Source: Synergistaceae bacterium UBA4088
GTDB taxonomy: Bacteria; Synergistota; Synergistia; Synergistales; Thermovirgaceae
DNA: 5,440 bases
Assembly (NCBI GenBank): GCA_002382605.1
Contig: DFYG01000182.1
Location: 1-5,440, forward strand
Direction of reading: 5' to 3'
How positions within the stretch are numbered: the stretch's first letter is position 1; every line of letters begins with the position of its first letter. A model generated the notes under the pieces. That model made no database searches, had not been told where the DNA came from, and was given only the letters and a program-made list of their open reading frames with translations. Positions 1 through 5,440 of this stretch are shown here, piece after piece. The position numbers and the translations under genes were made by a program.

Positions 1-956
1 TTCTGGATGCAGTTGGTCGTCATGAGTATGGCTCCCGGGAAGGCATCGAACTCCTTCTGCTGATCCTGCCACGCTCCGCCGTAGTTGCCCGCAAGATGCG
101 GGTACTTGTTGAGACCCGGATATCCATGACAGGGGAGCATCTCGCCATGGGTATAGATGTTGATCCCCTTCCCTGCAGTCTGCTTCAGGAGCATGTCGAG
201 GTCCTTCAAATCGTGACCCGATACCAGGATGGCCTTCCCCTTTATGGGGGTCACGCGGACCTTCGTCGGAACGGGGTCGCCGTAGCTCTTAGTGTTTGCG
301 TTGTCCAGAAGTCCCATCACCTTGACGTTCCACTCCCCGGCCCCGAGGACATGCTTAACGAGGTCCTCCTGAGTGAATTTGTCGCTTGACAGAAAGTCGA
401 GGTATTCGTGCAGAAAGCCGAATATCGAATCGTCTTCGAACCCAAGGACATGGGCGTGGTCGATGTAGGCGGCGCTGCCCTTTAGACTGATCAGGATCAG
501 GTCATGCAGTCCCTGGAAGACCTCACCGTGTTTTCTGGCTCCCGCCTCGGGGTTCAGTTCGCCCCCCTGCCGGATCATGCCTTCCCTGGAAGATTCCGGT
601 TCAAAGACTGCGGGACCGCGAAGCGTTTCCGGCTCCTTCCCCGCTCCAGCGGCGGCCTTTTCGTAAAGGCTCCTTGCCTTTTTACGGATATCGACTGCTC
701 TTTCTATCAGGGACTCCATCCTCTCCTCATCGAAGTTCACGTTCGTAATTGTGGTGAAAAGGGCTTCAACGATGAAGAGGTCCACATCCCTGTCTTTGGC
801 GCCCAGCTTCCGCGCCCGGTGGGCATAATTGGATATACCCTTGCAAACAAAGACAAGAAGATCCTGGAGGTTGGCCACCTCGGGGCTCTTTCCGCAAACT
901 CCAACCGATGTGCATCCTGTTCCTTTTGCGGTCTGTTCGCACTGATAGCAGAACAT
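1..956 (-). CDS. hcp: Hybrid cluster protein (Hcp; hydroxylamine/NO reductase), N-terminal 318 residues, 3' end outside window
   Basis: Translation begins MFCYQCEQT and carries Cys3, Cys6, Cys15 and Cys21, the cysteine spacing of the Desulfovibrio-type (class I) protein, which binds an N-terminal iron-sulfur cubane. Three ligands of the hybrid 4Fe-2S-2O cluster are visible: His248 (in SGHDLKDL), Glu272 (in THGEMLP) and Cys316 (in TTNCIQ). Each lies 4 residues after its D. vulgaris counterpart (H244, E268, C312), so the alignment is nearly gap-free. The remaining ligands lie beyond the window; the family is about 540-550 residues, so roughly 58% is present. Family members are cytoplasmic and reduce hydroxylamine in vitro; the E. 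coli protein is thought to act physiologically as an NO reductase or S-nitrosylase under nitrosative stress. The start is the ATG at 954-956, with AAGGAGTG (963-970) just upstream and GGAG 8 nt away. No hcr-type reductase gene is seen on the visible side. The reading frame stays open through the window edge. Confidence 0.97.
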   Translation of the reverse strand, partial: MFCYQCEQTAKGTGCTSVGVCGKSPEVANLQDLLVFVCKGISNYAHRARKLGAKDRDVDLFIVEALFTTITNVNFDEERMESLIERAVDIRKKARSLYEKAAAGAGKEPETLRGPAVFEPESSREGMIRQGGELNPEAGARKHGEVFQGLHDLILISLKGSAAYIDHAHVLGFEDDSIFGFLHEYLDFLSSDKFTQEDLVKHVLGAGEWNVKVMGLLDNANTKSYGDPVPTKVRVTPIKGKAILVSGHDLKDLDMLLKQTAGKGINIYTHGEMLPCHGYPGLNKYPHLAGNYGGAWQDQQKEFDAFPGAILMTTNCIQ

Positions 957-989
957 TTTTTTCACTCCTTTTTTTGGAAAATCGGTACT

Positions 990-1017
990 ATTATACCCAA
1001 ATATAAATATATCTCAA
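990..1017 (-). promoter_or_regulatory. Sigma70-type promoter for hcp
   Basis: On the minus strand TTGAGA (1012-1017) and a perfect TATAAT (990-995) are separated by 16 nt. Transcription would begin near 983, giving a leader of about 27 nt that contains the hcp Shine-Dalgarno sequence. The region is very AT-rich compared with the flanking genes. This is inferred from the consensus match only. I could not recognise a clear FNR, HcpR or NsrR operator. Confidence 0.7.
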
Positions 1018-1034
1018 ACTCTTTCAACTCTTTC
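1017..1034. repeat. Perfect 9-bp tandem repeat (AACTCTTTC x2) abutting the hcp -35 box
   Basis: AACTCTTTC occurs at 1017-1025 and again at 1026-1034. Read toward hcp it is GAAAGAGTT twice, and the second copy runs into the -35 hexamer. The position suits an activator binding direct repeats, but a chance repeat in a low-complexity gap is equally possible. Confidence 0.5.
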
Positions 1035-1057
1035 ATCAGAGGAGAACTCAGGAAATG

Positions 1058-2338
1058 CTAGCGTTCAAGCAGCGGGATAATCGGCATGTCGAAGTTCTTG
1101 CGAAGCTGCATCACCGGCATTCCTATCACCACTACCCCTGATTCTTCGTCGACATGGTATTTTTTGCGATCCTCTTCGAGATCGTATCCGATGACGGTAT
1201 TCGGCGGGATCTTGTTGTGGGCATCCACAATGGTCTTCCGGATCCTGCACCCCTCGGCGATCTCCACCCCCTGCCCGAGGATGCTGTCTTCGACGATGGC
1301 TCCTGTCTTGATGATCGTGTTCCGCGACATGACGGACCTGTGGACTACTGCCCCCAGGACTCGACTCCCCTCAGCCCGGAGAGTCCCGATTATCGAGCAC
1401 ATCTGCCCGCCTTCAGGATAGGAATATGTGGGGGGGTCGGCGAAGGATACTGTCCTGATAGGCCAGCGCGGATTGTAAAGCGTCATGTCCGAATTAAGCT
1501 GGCAGAGGTCCATGTGGGCATCCCAGTAGGCCTTGATGGTACCGACGTCCTTCCAGTAGGGCTTGTCCTTCCCCGGGAGAACGTTCGTGGAGAAATCGTA
1601 GGCATATACCGTGTACTTCTCATGAAGGATCGGCAGGACATTCCTTCCGAAGTCGTGGCTGCTTTTTTCGTCCTGCGCATCGTCAAGGACCGCCTCCTCC
1701 AGCACCTCTCTCTCGAAGATGTAGTTTCCCATCGAAACGTATGTGTAGCCGGGCCTTCCCGGTATCTCGGGGGGGTCTTTCGGCTTTTCAACGAAGTCGA
1801 TGATCTTTCCGGTATCGTCGGTATGGATGCACCCGAACTGCCATGCCTCAGACTTTGGTACAACGTTGGCGGCGACTGTCACGTCGGCCTTTTTTTCCAT
1901 GTGGTAATCCAGCATCTGTTCTACGTCCATCTTGTAGATGTGGTCGGCCGCGAAGATGCAGATATGGTCGGCATCAAAGAGCGTCACCAGGTGAAGGTTC
2001 TGGAAAACCGCGTCACATGTTCCCTGGTACCAGTGCTCGCCCCGCCACATCTGTGCGGGGACCGCAGTAACGAAGTGGTCGCGATCCCTCAGGGCGCCCC
2101 CAAATTGCCACCCCCGCTCTATGTGCTCATTGAGCGACTGACTCTTGAACTGCACCAGGATATAGATGGAGAACAGTCCGCTGTTGACAAGGTTCGACAA
2201 AGCGAAGTCTACGATACGGTACTTGGCTGCAAAGGGCACCGCCGGCTTGGCTCTGTATTTGGTGAGAGGCATCAGACGCTCACCTTTGCCTCCAGCCAGA
2301 ACGATCGCCAGAACTCTTCCGTGTTTTCCGTAGATCAT
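1058..2338 (-). CDS. glgC: Glucose-1-phosphate adenylyltransferase (ADP-glucose pyrophosphorylase)
   Basis: This 426-residue protein (E. coli GlgC is 431) makes ADP-glucose and PPi from glucose-1-phosphate and ATP, the committed step of bacterial glycogen synthesis. The N-terminal nucleotidyltransferase domain (about 8-290) has the LAGGKGERLMPLT loop at 14-26, RAKPAVPF at 29-36, and HWYQGT at 102-107. It also has the catalytic-Asp motif ADHIYKMD with Asp132 (E. coli D142) and FVEKP with Lys185 (E. coli glucose-1-phosphate-binding K195). The C-terminal part (about 310-390) is a hexapeptide-type left-handed beta-helix. The residue aligned with E. coli Lys39, which binds the activator fructose-1,6-bisphosphate, is Tyr28, so allosteric control probably differs from the enteric enzyme. 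The ATG at 2336-2338 overlaps the glgA stop as ATGA, with GGGAGG at 2346-2351 and a 7-nt spacer, so translation is probably coupled to glgA. No hairpin terminator is obvious after the TAG. Confidence 0.97.
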   Translation of the reverse strand: MIYGKHGRVLAIVLAGGKGERLMPLTKYRAKPAVPFAAKYRIVDFALSNLVNSGLFSIYILVQFKSQSLNEHIERGWQFGGALRDRDHFVTAVPAQMWRGEHWYQGTCDAVFQNLHLVTLFDADHICIFAADHIYKMDVEQMLDYHMEKKADVTVAANVVPKSEAWQFGCIHTDDTGKIIDFVEKPKDPPEIPGRPGYTYVSMGNYIFEREVLEEAVLDDAQDEKSSHDFGRNVLPILHEKYTVYAYDFSTNVLPGKDKPYWKDVGTIKAYWDAHMDLCQLNSDMTLYNPRWPIRTVSFADPPTYSYPEGGQMCSIIGTLRAEGSRVLGAVVHRSVMSRNTIIKTGAIVEDSILGQGVEIAEGCRIRKTIVDAHNKIPPNTVIGYDLEEDRKKYHVDEESGVVVIGMPVMQLRKNFDMPIIPLLER

Positions 2339-3810
2339 GCAGATCCCTCCCGTTTGGTTGAAGATCCTCGTTGTGCCAATGAATCATAGAGCGATATGTA
2401 ATCCCGGGCCGAGCGACTCCAGGAAAAGTCCTTTTCCATGCAGCGCTTCCGGAGGATCGACCAGCGGCGCGGTGACCGGAAATGTTCCAGGGCCCTGTTC
2501 ACGGCTCCAACGATCGCCTCCCACGTGTATTCATCGAACATGAACCCTGTTCCATGTGGTTCCGCGTCCGCGTCTGAGACCGTATCTGCAAGTCCTCCGA
2601 CACCTCTCACCACCGGGACCGTTCCATAACGCATGGATATCATCTGCGATAGACCGCACGGCTCGAAGAGCGACGGCATAAGGAAGATGTCCCCTCCGGC
2701 ATAGGCAAGGTGGGCCAGCCTTTCGTCGAATGCCGCCCGGAAAAAGACCTCGCTCTGTCTCTTTTTCCCGAGAGCTGCAAAAGCCTTCTCCATCTCCGGC
2801 TCACCCGTGCCGATCACAACCAGGCGCGCCCCGGCCGAAACAAGAGGCCCGACTGCTTCCAGAAGGATATCCATGCCCTTCTGGCCAACCAGGCGTCCTA
2901 TCGAAACCAGGAGAGGTCTGTCATCGCTCACCCATCCGCACTCCTCGAAAAGAGCTCTGCGGCAGATATTTTTGCCCTTCATATCCCCCGGCCCGAAGTT
3001 TGCAGGAACAAGAGGGTCGGTACGGGGGTCCCAGTAAACCGTGTCGATGCCATTGACTATCCCGTCGAGCCTCTCTCTGCGGTACCCCAGAACTCCATCC
3101 AGCCCCTCCCCGAATTGGGGAGTGAGTATCTCTTTCGCGTAGTTATGGCTGACGGTAGTCAGCGCATCGGCGGAGGCTATACCGCCTTTAAGGAGATTCA
3201 TCCATCCGTAGAACTCCATCGCATCCATCGAAAATGCCGCCTCCGCCATCCCCCACTCATCCAGGACAGAGAGCGGAAGGGATCCCTGGTAGGCGATGTT
3301 ATGGATCGTAAGGACCGTGAACGGTTTTTCGGGAAGAAGACCGTAGTATCTGTGCCACTTGAGGGCAGCAGGGGCAAGACAGGTGCTCCAGTCATGAACG
3401 TGGATAATATCAGGCTTCCAGCCGTCAGGGAATGCAGGTTCGAGGGCTGCCAGAGAAAGAAAGGCGAAGGGACGGGCTGAATCGCCATCAAGAACAGCCG
3501 GGTATATTTCCCTCTTGTCGAAGAGTCCGGGATGCTCCAGAAGGTAGACCGGAACGCCGCCTATCTCCGTTTCAGAGACACTTCCGCACCATGCGCGCCA
3601 CTGCAGCGGGACGCAGACAGGAAGGGGACCGGCTTTGAACTTTGCTGCGAGTTGGCGCAGACGCCCGGATACATCCGGCCAGGATGGAGTGATGACCCTT
3701 GCGTCTACACCAAGTTCTCTCTGGGCGGCCGGCAGGGAACCGACAACATCGGCAAGACCCCCGACCTTTGAAAGCGGGGCCATCTCAGGCGAAACATGCA
3801 GAACAGACAA
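2335..3810 (-). CDS. glgA: Glycogen synthase, ADP-glucose type (GT5 family)
   Basis: It transfers glucose from ADP-glucose to the non-reducing end of alpha-1,4-glucan in the cytoplasm. With the TTG start at 3808-3810 it has 491 residues (E. coli 477). The N-terminal Rossmann domain opens with SVLHVSPEMAPLSKVGGLAD; Lys15 of the KVGGL motif binds ADP-glucose. HVHDW includes His139. The C-terminal Rossmann domain has GRLVGQKG with Arg306 and Lys311 (E. coli R300, K305) and FEPCGL with Glu383 (E. coli E377), followed by GGLADTVSD. All key residues are offset by a constant 6, so the enzyme looks intact. The frame runs 87 codons further upstream to a TTG at 4071, but that extension resembles nothing in GT5 and lies antisense to a plus-strand ORF with its own ribosome site, so I rejected it. 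The start itself is uncertain: there is no ATG or GTG near the conserved N-terminus. It overlaps glgC by 4 nt and is the first gene of the glgAC unit. Confidence 0.93.
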   Translation of the reverse strand: MSVLHVSPEMAPLSKVGGLADVVGSLPAAQRELGVDARVITPSWPDVSGRLRQLAAKFKAGPLPVCVPLQWRAWCGSVSETEIGGVPVYLLEHPGLFDKREIYPAVLDGDSARPFAFLSLAALEPAFPDGWKPDIIHVHDWSTCLAPAALKWHRYYGLLPEKPFTVLTIHNIAYQGSLPLSVLDEWGMAEAAFSMDAMEFYGWMNLLKGGIASADALTTVSHNYAKEILTPQFGEGLDGVLGYRRERLDGIVNGIDTVYWDPRTDPLVPANFGPGDMKGKNICRRALFEECGWVSDDRPLLVSIGRLVGQKGMDILLEAVGPLVSAGARLVVIGTGEPEMEKAFAALGKKRQSEVFFRAAFDERLAHLAYAGGDIFLMPSLFEPCGLSQMISMRYGTVPVVRGVGGLADTVSDADAEPHGTGFMFDEYTWEAIVGAVNRALEHFRSPRRWSILRKRCMEKDFSWSRSARDYISLYDSLAQRGSSTKREGSA

Positions 3811-3831
3811 TCGGGAGCTGGCTTCGTTGTC

Positions 3832-3848
3832 CGTGGTGATCGCCTCCC
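3832..3848 (-). promoter_or_regulatory. Strong Shine-Dalgarno without a normal start codon, upstream of glgA
   Basis: GGGAGG at 3843-3848 is the only good ribosome site before the conserved GlgA N-terminus. The in-frame codons behind it are ATC (3838-3840, 2 nt away) and ACG (3832-3834, 8 nt away). The nearest ordinary alternative start is the TTG at 3808-3810, about 32 nt downstream, with no clear site of its own. Either ACG or ATC is used, or TTG starts with poor spacing, or a base has changed. An ACG start would give a 499-residue protein. Confidence 0.5.
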
Positions 3849-3874
3849 GGTAAAGCGGTGTTCTTTTATCTGAT

Positions 3875-3904
3875 ATTATATTACTATCATTAAGGAACGT
3901 TGAC
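3875..3904 (-). promoter_or_regulatory. Candidate promoter for glgAC
   Basis: A perfect TATAAT -10 lies at 3875-3880 on the minus strand, about 27 nt before the GGGAGG site. The -35 region at the right distance (about 3898-3904) is a poor match to TTGACA, reading roughly GTCAAC, and overlaps the first TTGACC repeat. A weak -35 under a perfect -10 would suit an activated promoter, but that is inference. Confidence 0.45.
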
Positions 3905-3945
3905 CAGCACGAAAGCAGGCCGGACCGTATAATTTGACCTGCATG
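3900..3945. repeat. Direct repeat TTGACCnGCAnG, two copies 34 bp apart in the divergent promoter region
   Basis: TTGACCAGCACG (3900-3911) and TTGACCTGCATG (3934-3945) match at 10 of 12 positions. The first copy overlaps the glgA -35 area; the second directly follows the plus-strand -10 box. This placement could let one regulator touch both promoters, or the copies may be coincidental. Confidence 0.35.
3928..3933 (+). promoter_or_regulatory. Candidate -10 box of a plus-strand promoter reading toward the ATPase genes
   Basis: A perfect TATAAT lies at 3928-3933. The nearest good -35 hexamer, TTGACC at 3900-3905, is 22 nt away, longer than the usual 16-18 nt, and no good hexamer sits at 17 nt. 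Transcription from here would begin near 3940 and give a leader of about 30 nt before the ATG at 3970. Confidence 0.4.
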
Positions 3946-3969
3946 CAACTCTGACAAGAGGTGAATAAT

Positions 3970-4140
3970 ATGACTTTCCCACCCAAGGGACCTGCCGCGA
4001 GATTCGACCACAACGGGCACGTAATAAGGAACATCAATCAGGAATTCCTCAAGAAGCTGACGGTCAGACAACGGGTTTCGGACAGGGTGGCCCGGGTAGC
4101 CGGCACCTTGTCCATCAGGATGCCATCATGGCGGAAATAA
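3970..4140 (+). CDS. Small 56-codon ORF, possible truncated DUF1003-type membrane protein
   Basis: The ORF starts at an ATG behind a good ribosome site (AAGAGGTGA, 3956-3964) and ends with two TAA codons in a row (the second at 4141-4143). Residues 23-47 (IRNINQEF, then LTVRQRVSDRVARVAGT) recall the region just before the first membrane segment of DUF1003 proteins, where LTxGQRxADRVAxFxGSW is typical. That recognition is from memory. The membrane segments that should follow are absent: the protein ends in SIRMPSWRK. A neighbouring frame (4101-4169) reads RHLVHQDAIMAEIINRMEKK, then A and L and a TGA, which could be the hydrophilic C-terminal tail of such a protein. That would mean an internal deletion plus frame change has left a remnant. 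It lies 126 nt upstream of the ATPase subunit D gene and antisense to the rejected glgA extension. It may also be an unrelated small protein. Confidence 0.42.
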   Translation: MTFPPKGPAARFDHNGHVIRNINQEFLKKLTVRQRVSDRVARVAGTLSIRMPSWRK

Positions 4141-4266
4141 TAAACCGGATGGAAAAGAAGGCCTTGTGACCCGCTGTTACACTTCCTCCGCCTGACATCC
4201 TGTTTTTCCGGAAAACGTATTAAAATAGCAACAGACAAGTCCAGGATCTGGAGGCGGTGGCGGCCC
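4141..4266. other. Leader region before the ATPase genes, with a 12-bp perfect palindrome (4204-4215)
   Basis: This gap holds TTTTCCGGAAAA at 4204-4215, a perfect palindrome without a loop, followed by TATTAAAAT at 4218-4226 that could serve as a -10 element. CTGACA at 4192-4197 resembles a -35 box but is 21-23 nt from it, so no well-formed promoter is seen. GGAGG at 4250-4254 lies 12 nt from the subunit D ATG, longer than usual; the G-rich stretch at 4256-4263 is closer but a weaker match. Confidence 0.35.
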
Positions 4267-4890
4267 ATGTCTGAAAAAATGGCTCCAACCCGCGGAAATC
4301 TGGTTCAGGCCCAAAAAGCTTTCACTGTCGCTAAAACAGGAAAAGATCTTCTGGAACAGAAGCGGCAGGTTCTCATGATGGAACTTGTCAGCCAGATAGA
4401 ATCCGCCCGGGAGATCCAGGCCGACGTAAGCCGTGTCTTCGACACGGCCTACATGGCCCTGCAGCGGGCCAATACCTCCATAGGGATCGACATGGTGGAA
4501 GCGATCGCCATGGCCATCCCCGAAGAAGACCGCCTTACGGTACGCCTCAGGTCGATCATGGGAGTCGAGATCCCGGAGATCGATCCTCTTCCCGGTGATA
4601 TCCGTCCCTGCTACTCCTTCTGGCAAACCTCGGGTTCCATGGATAACGCATTCAGGGAGTTCAAGGGCGTACTGGCGCTCCTTCTTCGTCTGGCCGAGGT
4701 CGAGACCAGCGTATACCGCCTGGCGGTGCAGGTCCGCAAAACCCACCGGCGCGTGAACGCCCTTGAAAAGGTGGTCATTCCCTACTACCAGGACGCCATG
4801 GCCGTCATCGTCGGAGTCCTGGAGGAACAGGAGCGGGAGGATTTCGTCCGCATGAAGATCGCCAAGAAGATGTCGGAAAGGAAGCGTTAG
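4267..4890 (+). CDS. atpD: V/A-type ATP synthase subunit D (central rotor stalk)
   Basis: Subunit D is the long helical hairpin shaft that turns inside the A3B3 catalytic head and couples it, with F and C, to the membrane ring. At 207 residues the length is normal for the family. The N-terminal helix begins APTRGNLVQAQKA (6-18) and continues with GKDLLEQKRQVLMMEL (25-40), the usual PTR...LL..KR..L pattern. A short central segment has the MGVEIPE motif (98-104). The C-terminal helix has the signature RRVNALEKVVIP (161-172) and ends in a charged EEQEREDFVRMKIAK stretch. No frame damage is seen. The ATG at 4267 is chosen because it gives the full N-terminus; Met5 is an alternative. It is the first recognisable ATPase gene here and the next start codon follows the stop by 1 nt. 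Confidence 0.95.
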   Translation: MSEKMAPTRGNLVQAQKAFTVAKTGKDLLEQKRQVLMMELVSQIESAREIQADVSRVFDTAYMALQRANTSIGIDMVEAIAMAIPEEDRLTVRLRSIMGVEIPEIDPLPGDIRPCYSFWQTSGSMDNAFREFKGVLALLLRLAEVETSVYRLAVQVRKTHRRVNALEKVVIPYYQDAMAVIVGVLEEQEREDFVRMKIAKKMSERKR

Positions 4891-4891
4891 C

Positions 4892-5234
4892 ATGTCGTCT
4901 CTTCAGGAATTCCTCACTCTTCTGCTCGGCGCCGAAAGCGAAGCCCGCAGGAAGAACGGAAGAAGCCCGGATACAGGCCGAAGAGGTTATCACCAGGGCA
5001 CGCCAGGACTTCCAGCAGGAACGGGAGACTCGACTTGCGGCGGTGCGCGACCAGGCAAAGACTGTTATAGATGCGGCCGAGAAAAGCACCGAAGCGGAGA
5101 TCCGACAGATACAGTTCCAGGGACAGCAGGAAATCGAGGGAATGGCCGGGCGGTTCAAGGCGCATGTCGGCGACGTGGTAGCAACTATTGCAGAGGAGAC
5201 GGCTGCCGAATACATCAGGAAAGGGACCCGCTGA
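4892..5234 (+). CDS. V/A-type ATP synthase subunit H/G-like peripheral-stalk protein, frame broken near 4955
   Basis: Two frames together make one coherent coiled-coil protein. The first, from the ATG at 4892, reads MSSLQEFLTLLLGAESEARRK. The second, from about 4956, reads TEEARIQAEEVITRARQDF and continues to IRKGTR and TGA at 5232-5234. Removing one A at 4955/4956 joins them into about 113 residues, rich in Ala, Glu, Arg and Gln, which fits the H/G (NtpF-type) subunit that pairs with subunit E in the peripheral stalk. It is too short for subunit E, which is about 190-200. The ribosome site AAGGAAG (4878-4884) is 7 nt from the ATG. Left unshifted, the starting frame has no stop and enters subunit C, with low-complexity Gly/Arg/Cys-rich translation between. 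This is probably a sequencing or assembly error; a real mutation or +1 recoding is possible. The H assignment rests on length and composition, not a motif. Confidence 0.72.
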
Positions 5235-5236
5235 CC

Positions 5237-5440
5237 ATGAACATGGTCGCGCTCGGCGAAGAGACGGCCGCGGGAACACGGGCCAGGACCCTCTTCAGCC
5301 GCCTGCTCACCGACAGGGAGTACCACGAACTGCTGGACTGCGACTCGGTAAGCGAGATCCTGAACAGGCTCAAGACCACAGAAGGATACGCCCGGACCCT
5401 GGCGGACATTCCGGCGGATATCCATCGTTCCGAACTTGAG
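5237..5440 (+). CDS. atpC: V/A-type ATP synthase subunit C, N-terminal 68 residues, 3' end outside window
   Basis: Subunit C (V0 subunit d/AC39 family) is the funnel-shaped protein that links the central stalk to the membrane rotor ring. The visible part contains ARTLFSRLLTDREYHELLDC (16-35), matching the family pattern of an R-x-L-L-T-x-x-x-Y-x-E-L-L helix, followed by SVSEILNRLKTTEGYARTL, the repeat-like helix of this family. Full-length members are about 320-360 residues, so most of the protein is missing. The ATG at 5237 lies 2 nt after the TGA of the preceding gene, with AAGGGA (5221-5226) 10 nt upstream; Met3 (5243) is an alternative. It shares its frame with the unshifted start of the upstream gene, which can make software call a false fusion. 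Confidence 0.85.
   Translation, partial: MNMVALGEETAAGTRARTLFSRLLTDREYHELLDCDSVSEILNRLKTTEGYARTLADIPADIHRSELE

Noticed and set aside
1035..1060. Possible terminator after glgC
   Set aside because: Only a very short GAG-TT-CTC inverted match is present and no T-run follows a stable stem, so I do not call a terminator.
504..1061. 185-codon plus-strand frame over hcp
   Set aside because: It is antisense to the hcp N-terminus, which has the diagnostic cysteines and cluster ligands; the frame also crosses the hcp promoter.
1154..2389. 411-codon open frame on the plus strand
   Set aside because: It lies antisense to glgC, whose protein is unmistakable over its whole length; the plus-strand product shows no family pattern. 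It is a shadow of GC-rich codon use.
3811..4071. 87-codon N-terminal extension of glgA
   Set aside because: It begins with a TTG without a good ribosome site, resembles nothing known in GlgA, contains the candidate glgA promoter and ribosome site, and is antisense to a plus-strand ORF with a proper ribosome site.
4177..4893. 238-codon minus-strand frame over subunit D
   Set aside because: It is fully antisense to the clear V/A-ATPase subunit D gene.
4805..5425. 206-codon minus-strand frame across the H and C subunit genes
   Set aside because: It is a mirror of the coding strand with no family resemblance; the plus strand has ribosome sites, tight spacing and coherent coiled-coil protein.
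4892..5440. A true H-C fusion gene
   Set aside because: The stretch between about 4957 and 5236 in this frame has no protein-like pattern, while the +1 frame over the same bases gives a good coiled coil ending 2 nt before a separate ATG with its own ribosome site.

Overview
This is a GC-rich bacterial window with two blocks that point away from a shared intergenic region at about 3811-4266. The left block, on the minus strand, holds glgA and glgC (glycogen synthase and ADP-glucose pyrophosphorylase, overlapping by 4 nt) and then hcp (hybrid cluster protein, cut off by the left edge). The right block, on the plus strand, is the start of a V/A-type ATPase operon: subunit D, a short coiled-coil subunit of the H/G type whose frame is broken, and the N-terminus of subunit C, cut off by the right edge.

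The gene set suggests an anaerobe or facultative anaerobe. Hcp has the four-cysteine N-terminal spacing of the Desulfovibrio-type enzyme, and a V/A-type ATPase in a bacterium is common in anaerobic lineages. GlgC looks more like the actinobacterial and general bacterial type than the E. coli type. Synergistota or a deltaproteobacterial-like lineage would fit, but the sequence alone does not fix the phylum.

GlgC makes ADP-glucose from glucose-1-phosphate and ATP, and GlgA adds the glucose to alpha-1,4-glucan, so the pair forms the core of glycogen synthesis. No branching enzyme or phosphorylase is in view. hcp has its own strong-looking sigma70-type promoter in the AT-rich gap after glgC, so it is probably regulated separately as a nitrosative-stress gene.

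The divergent region contains back-to-back candidate -10 boxes, a repeated TTGACC element, and a 56-codon plus-strand ORF with a good ribosome-binding site that looks like the N-terminal remnant of a DUF1003-type membrane protein. The main oddities are a +1 frame break in the ATPase H-like subunit that opens its frame into subunit C, a glgA with no ATG or GTG start at its conserved N-terminus, and the D-H-C gene order. I see no clearly new system, RNA gene, CRISPR array or insertion sequence.
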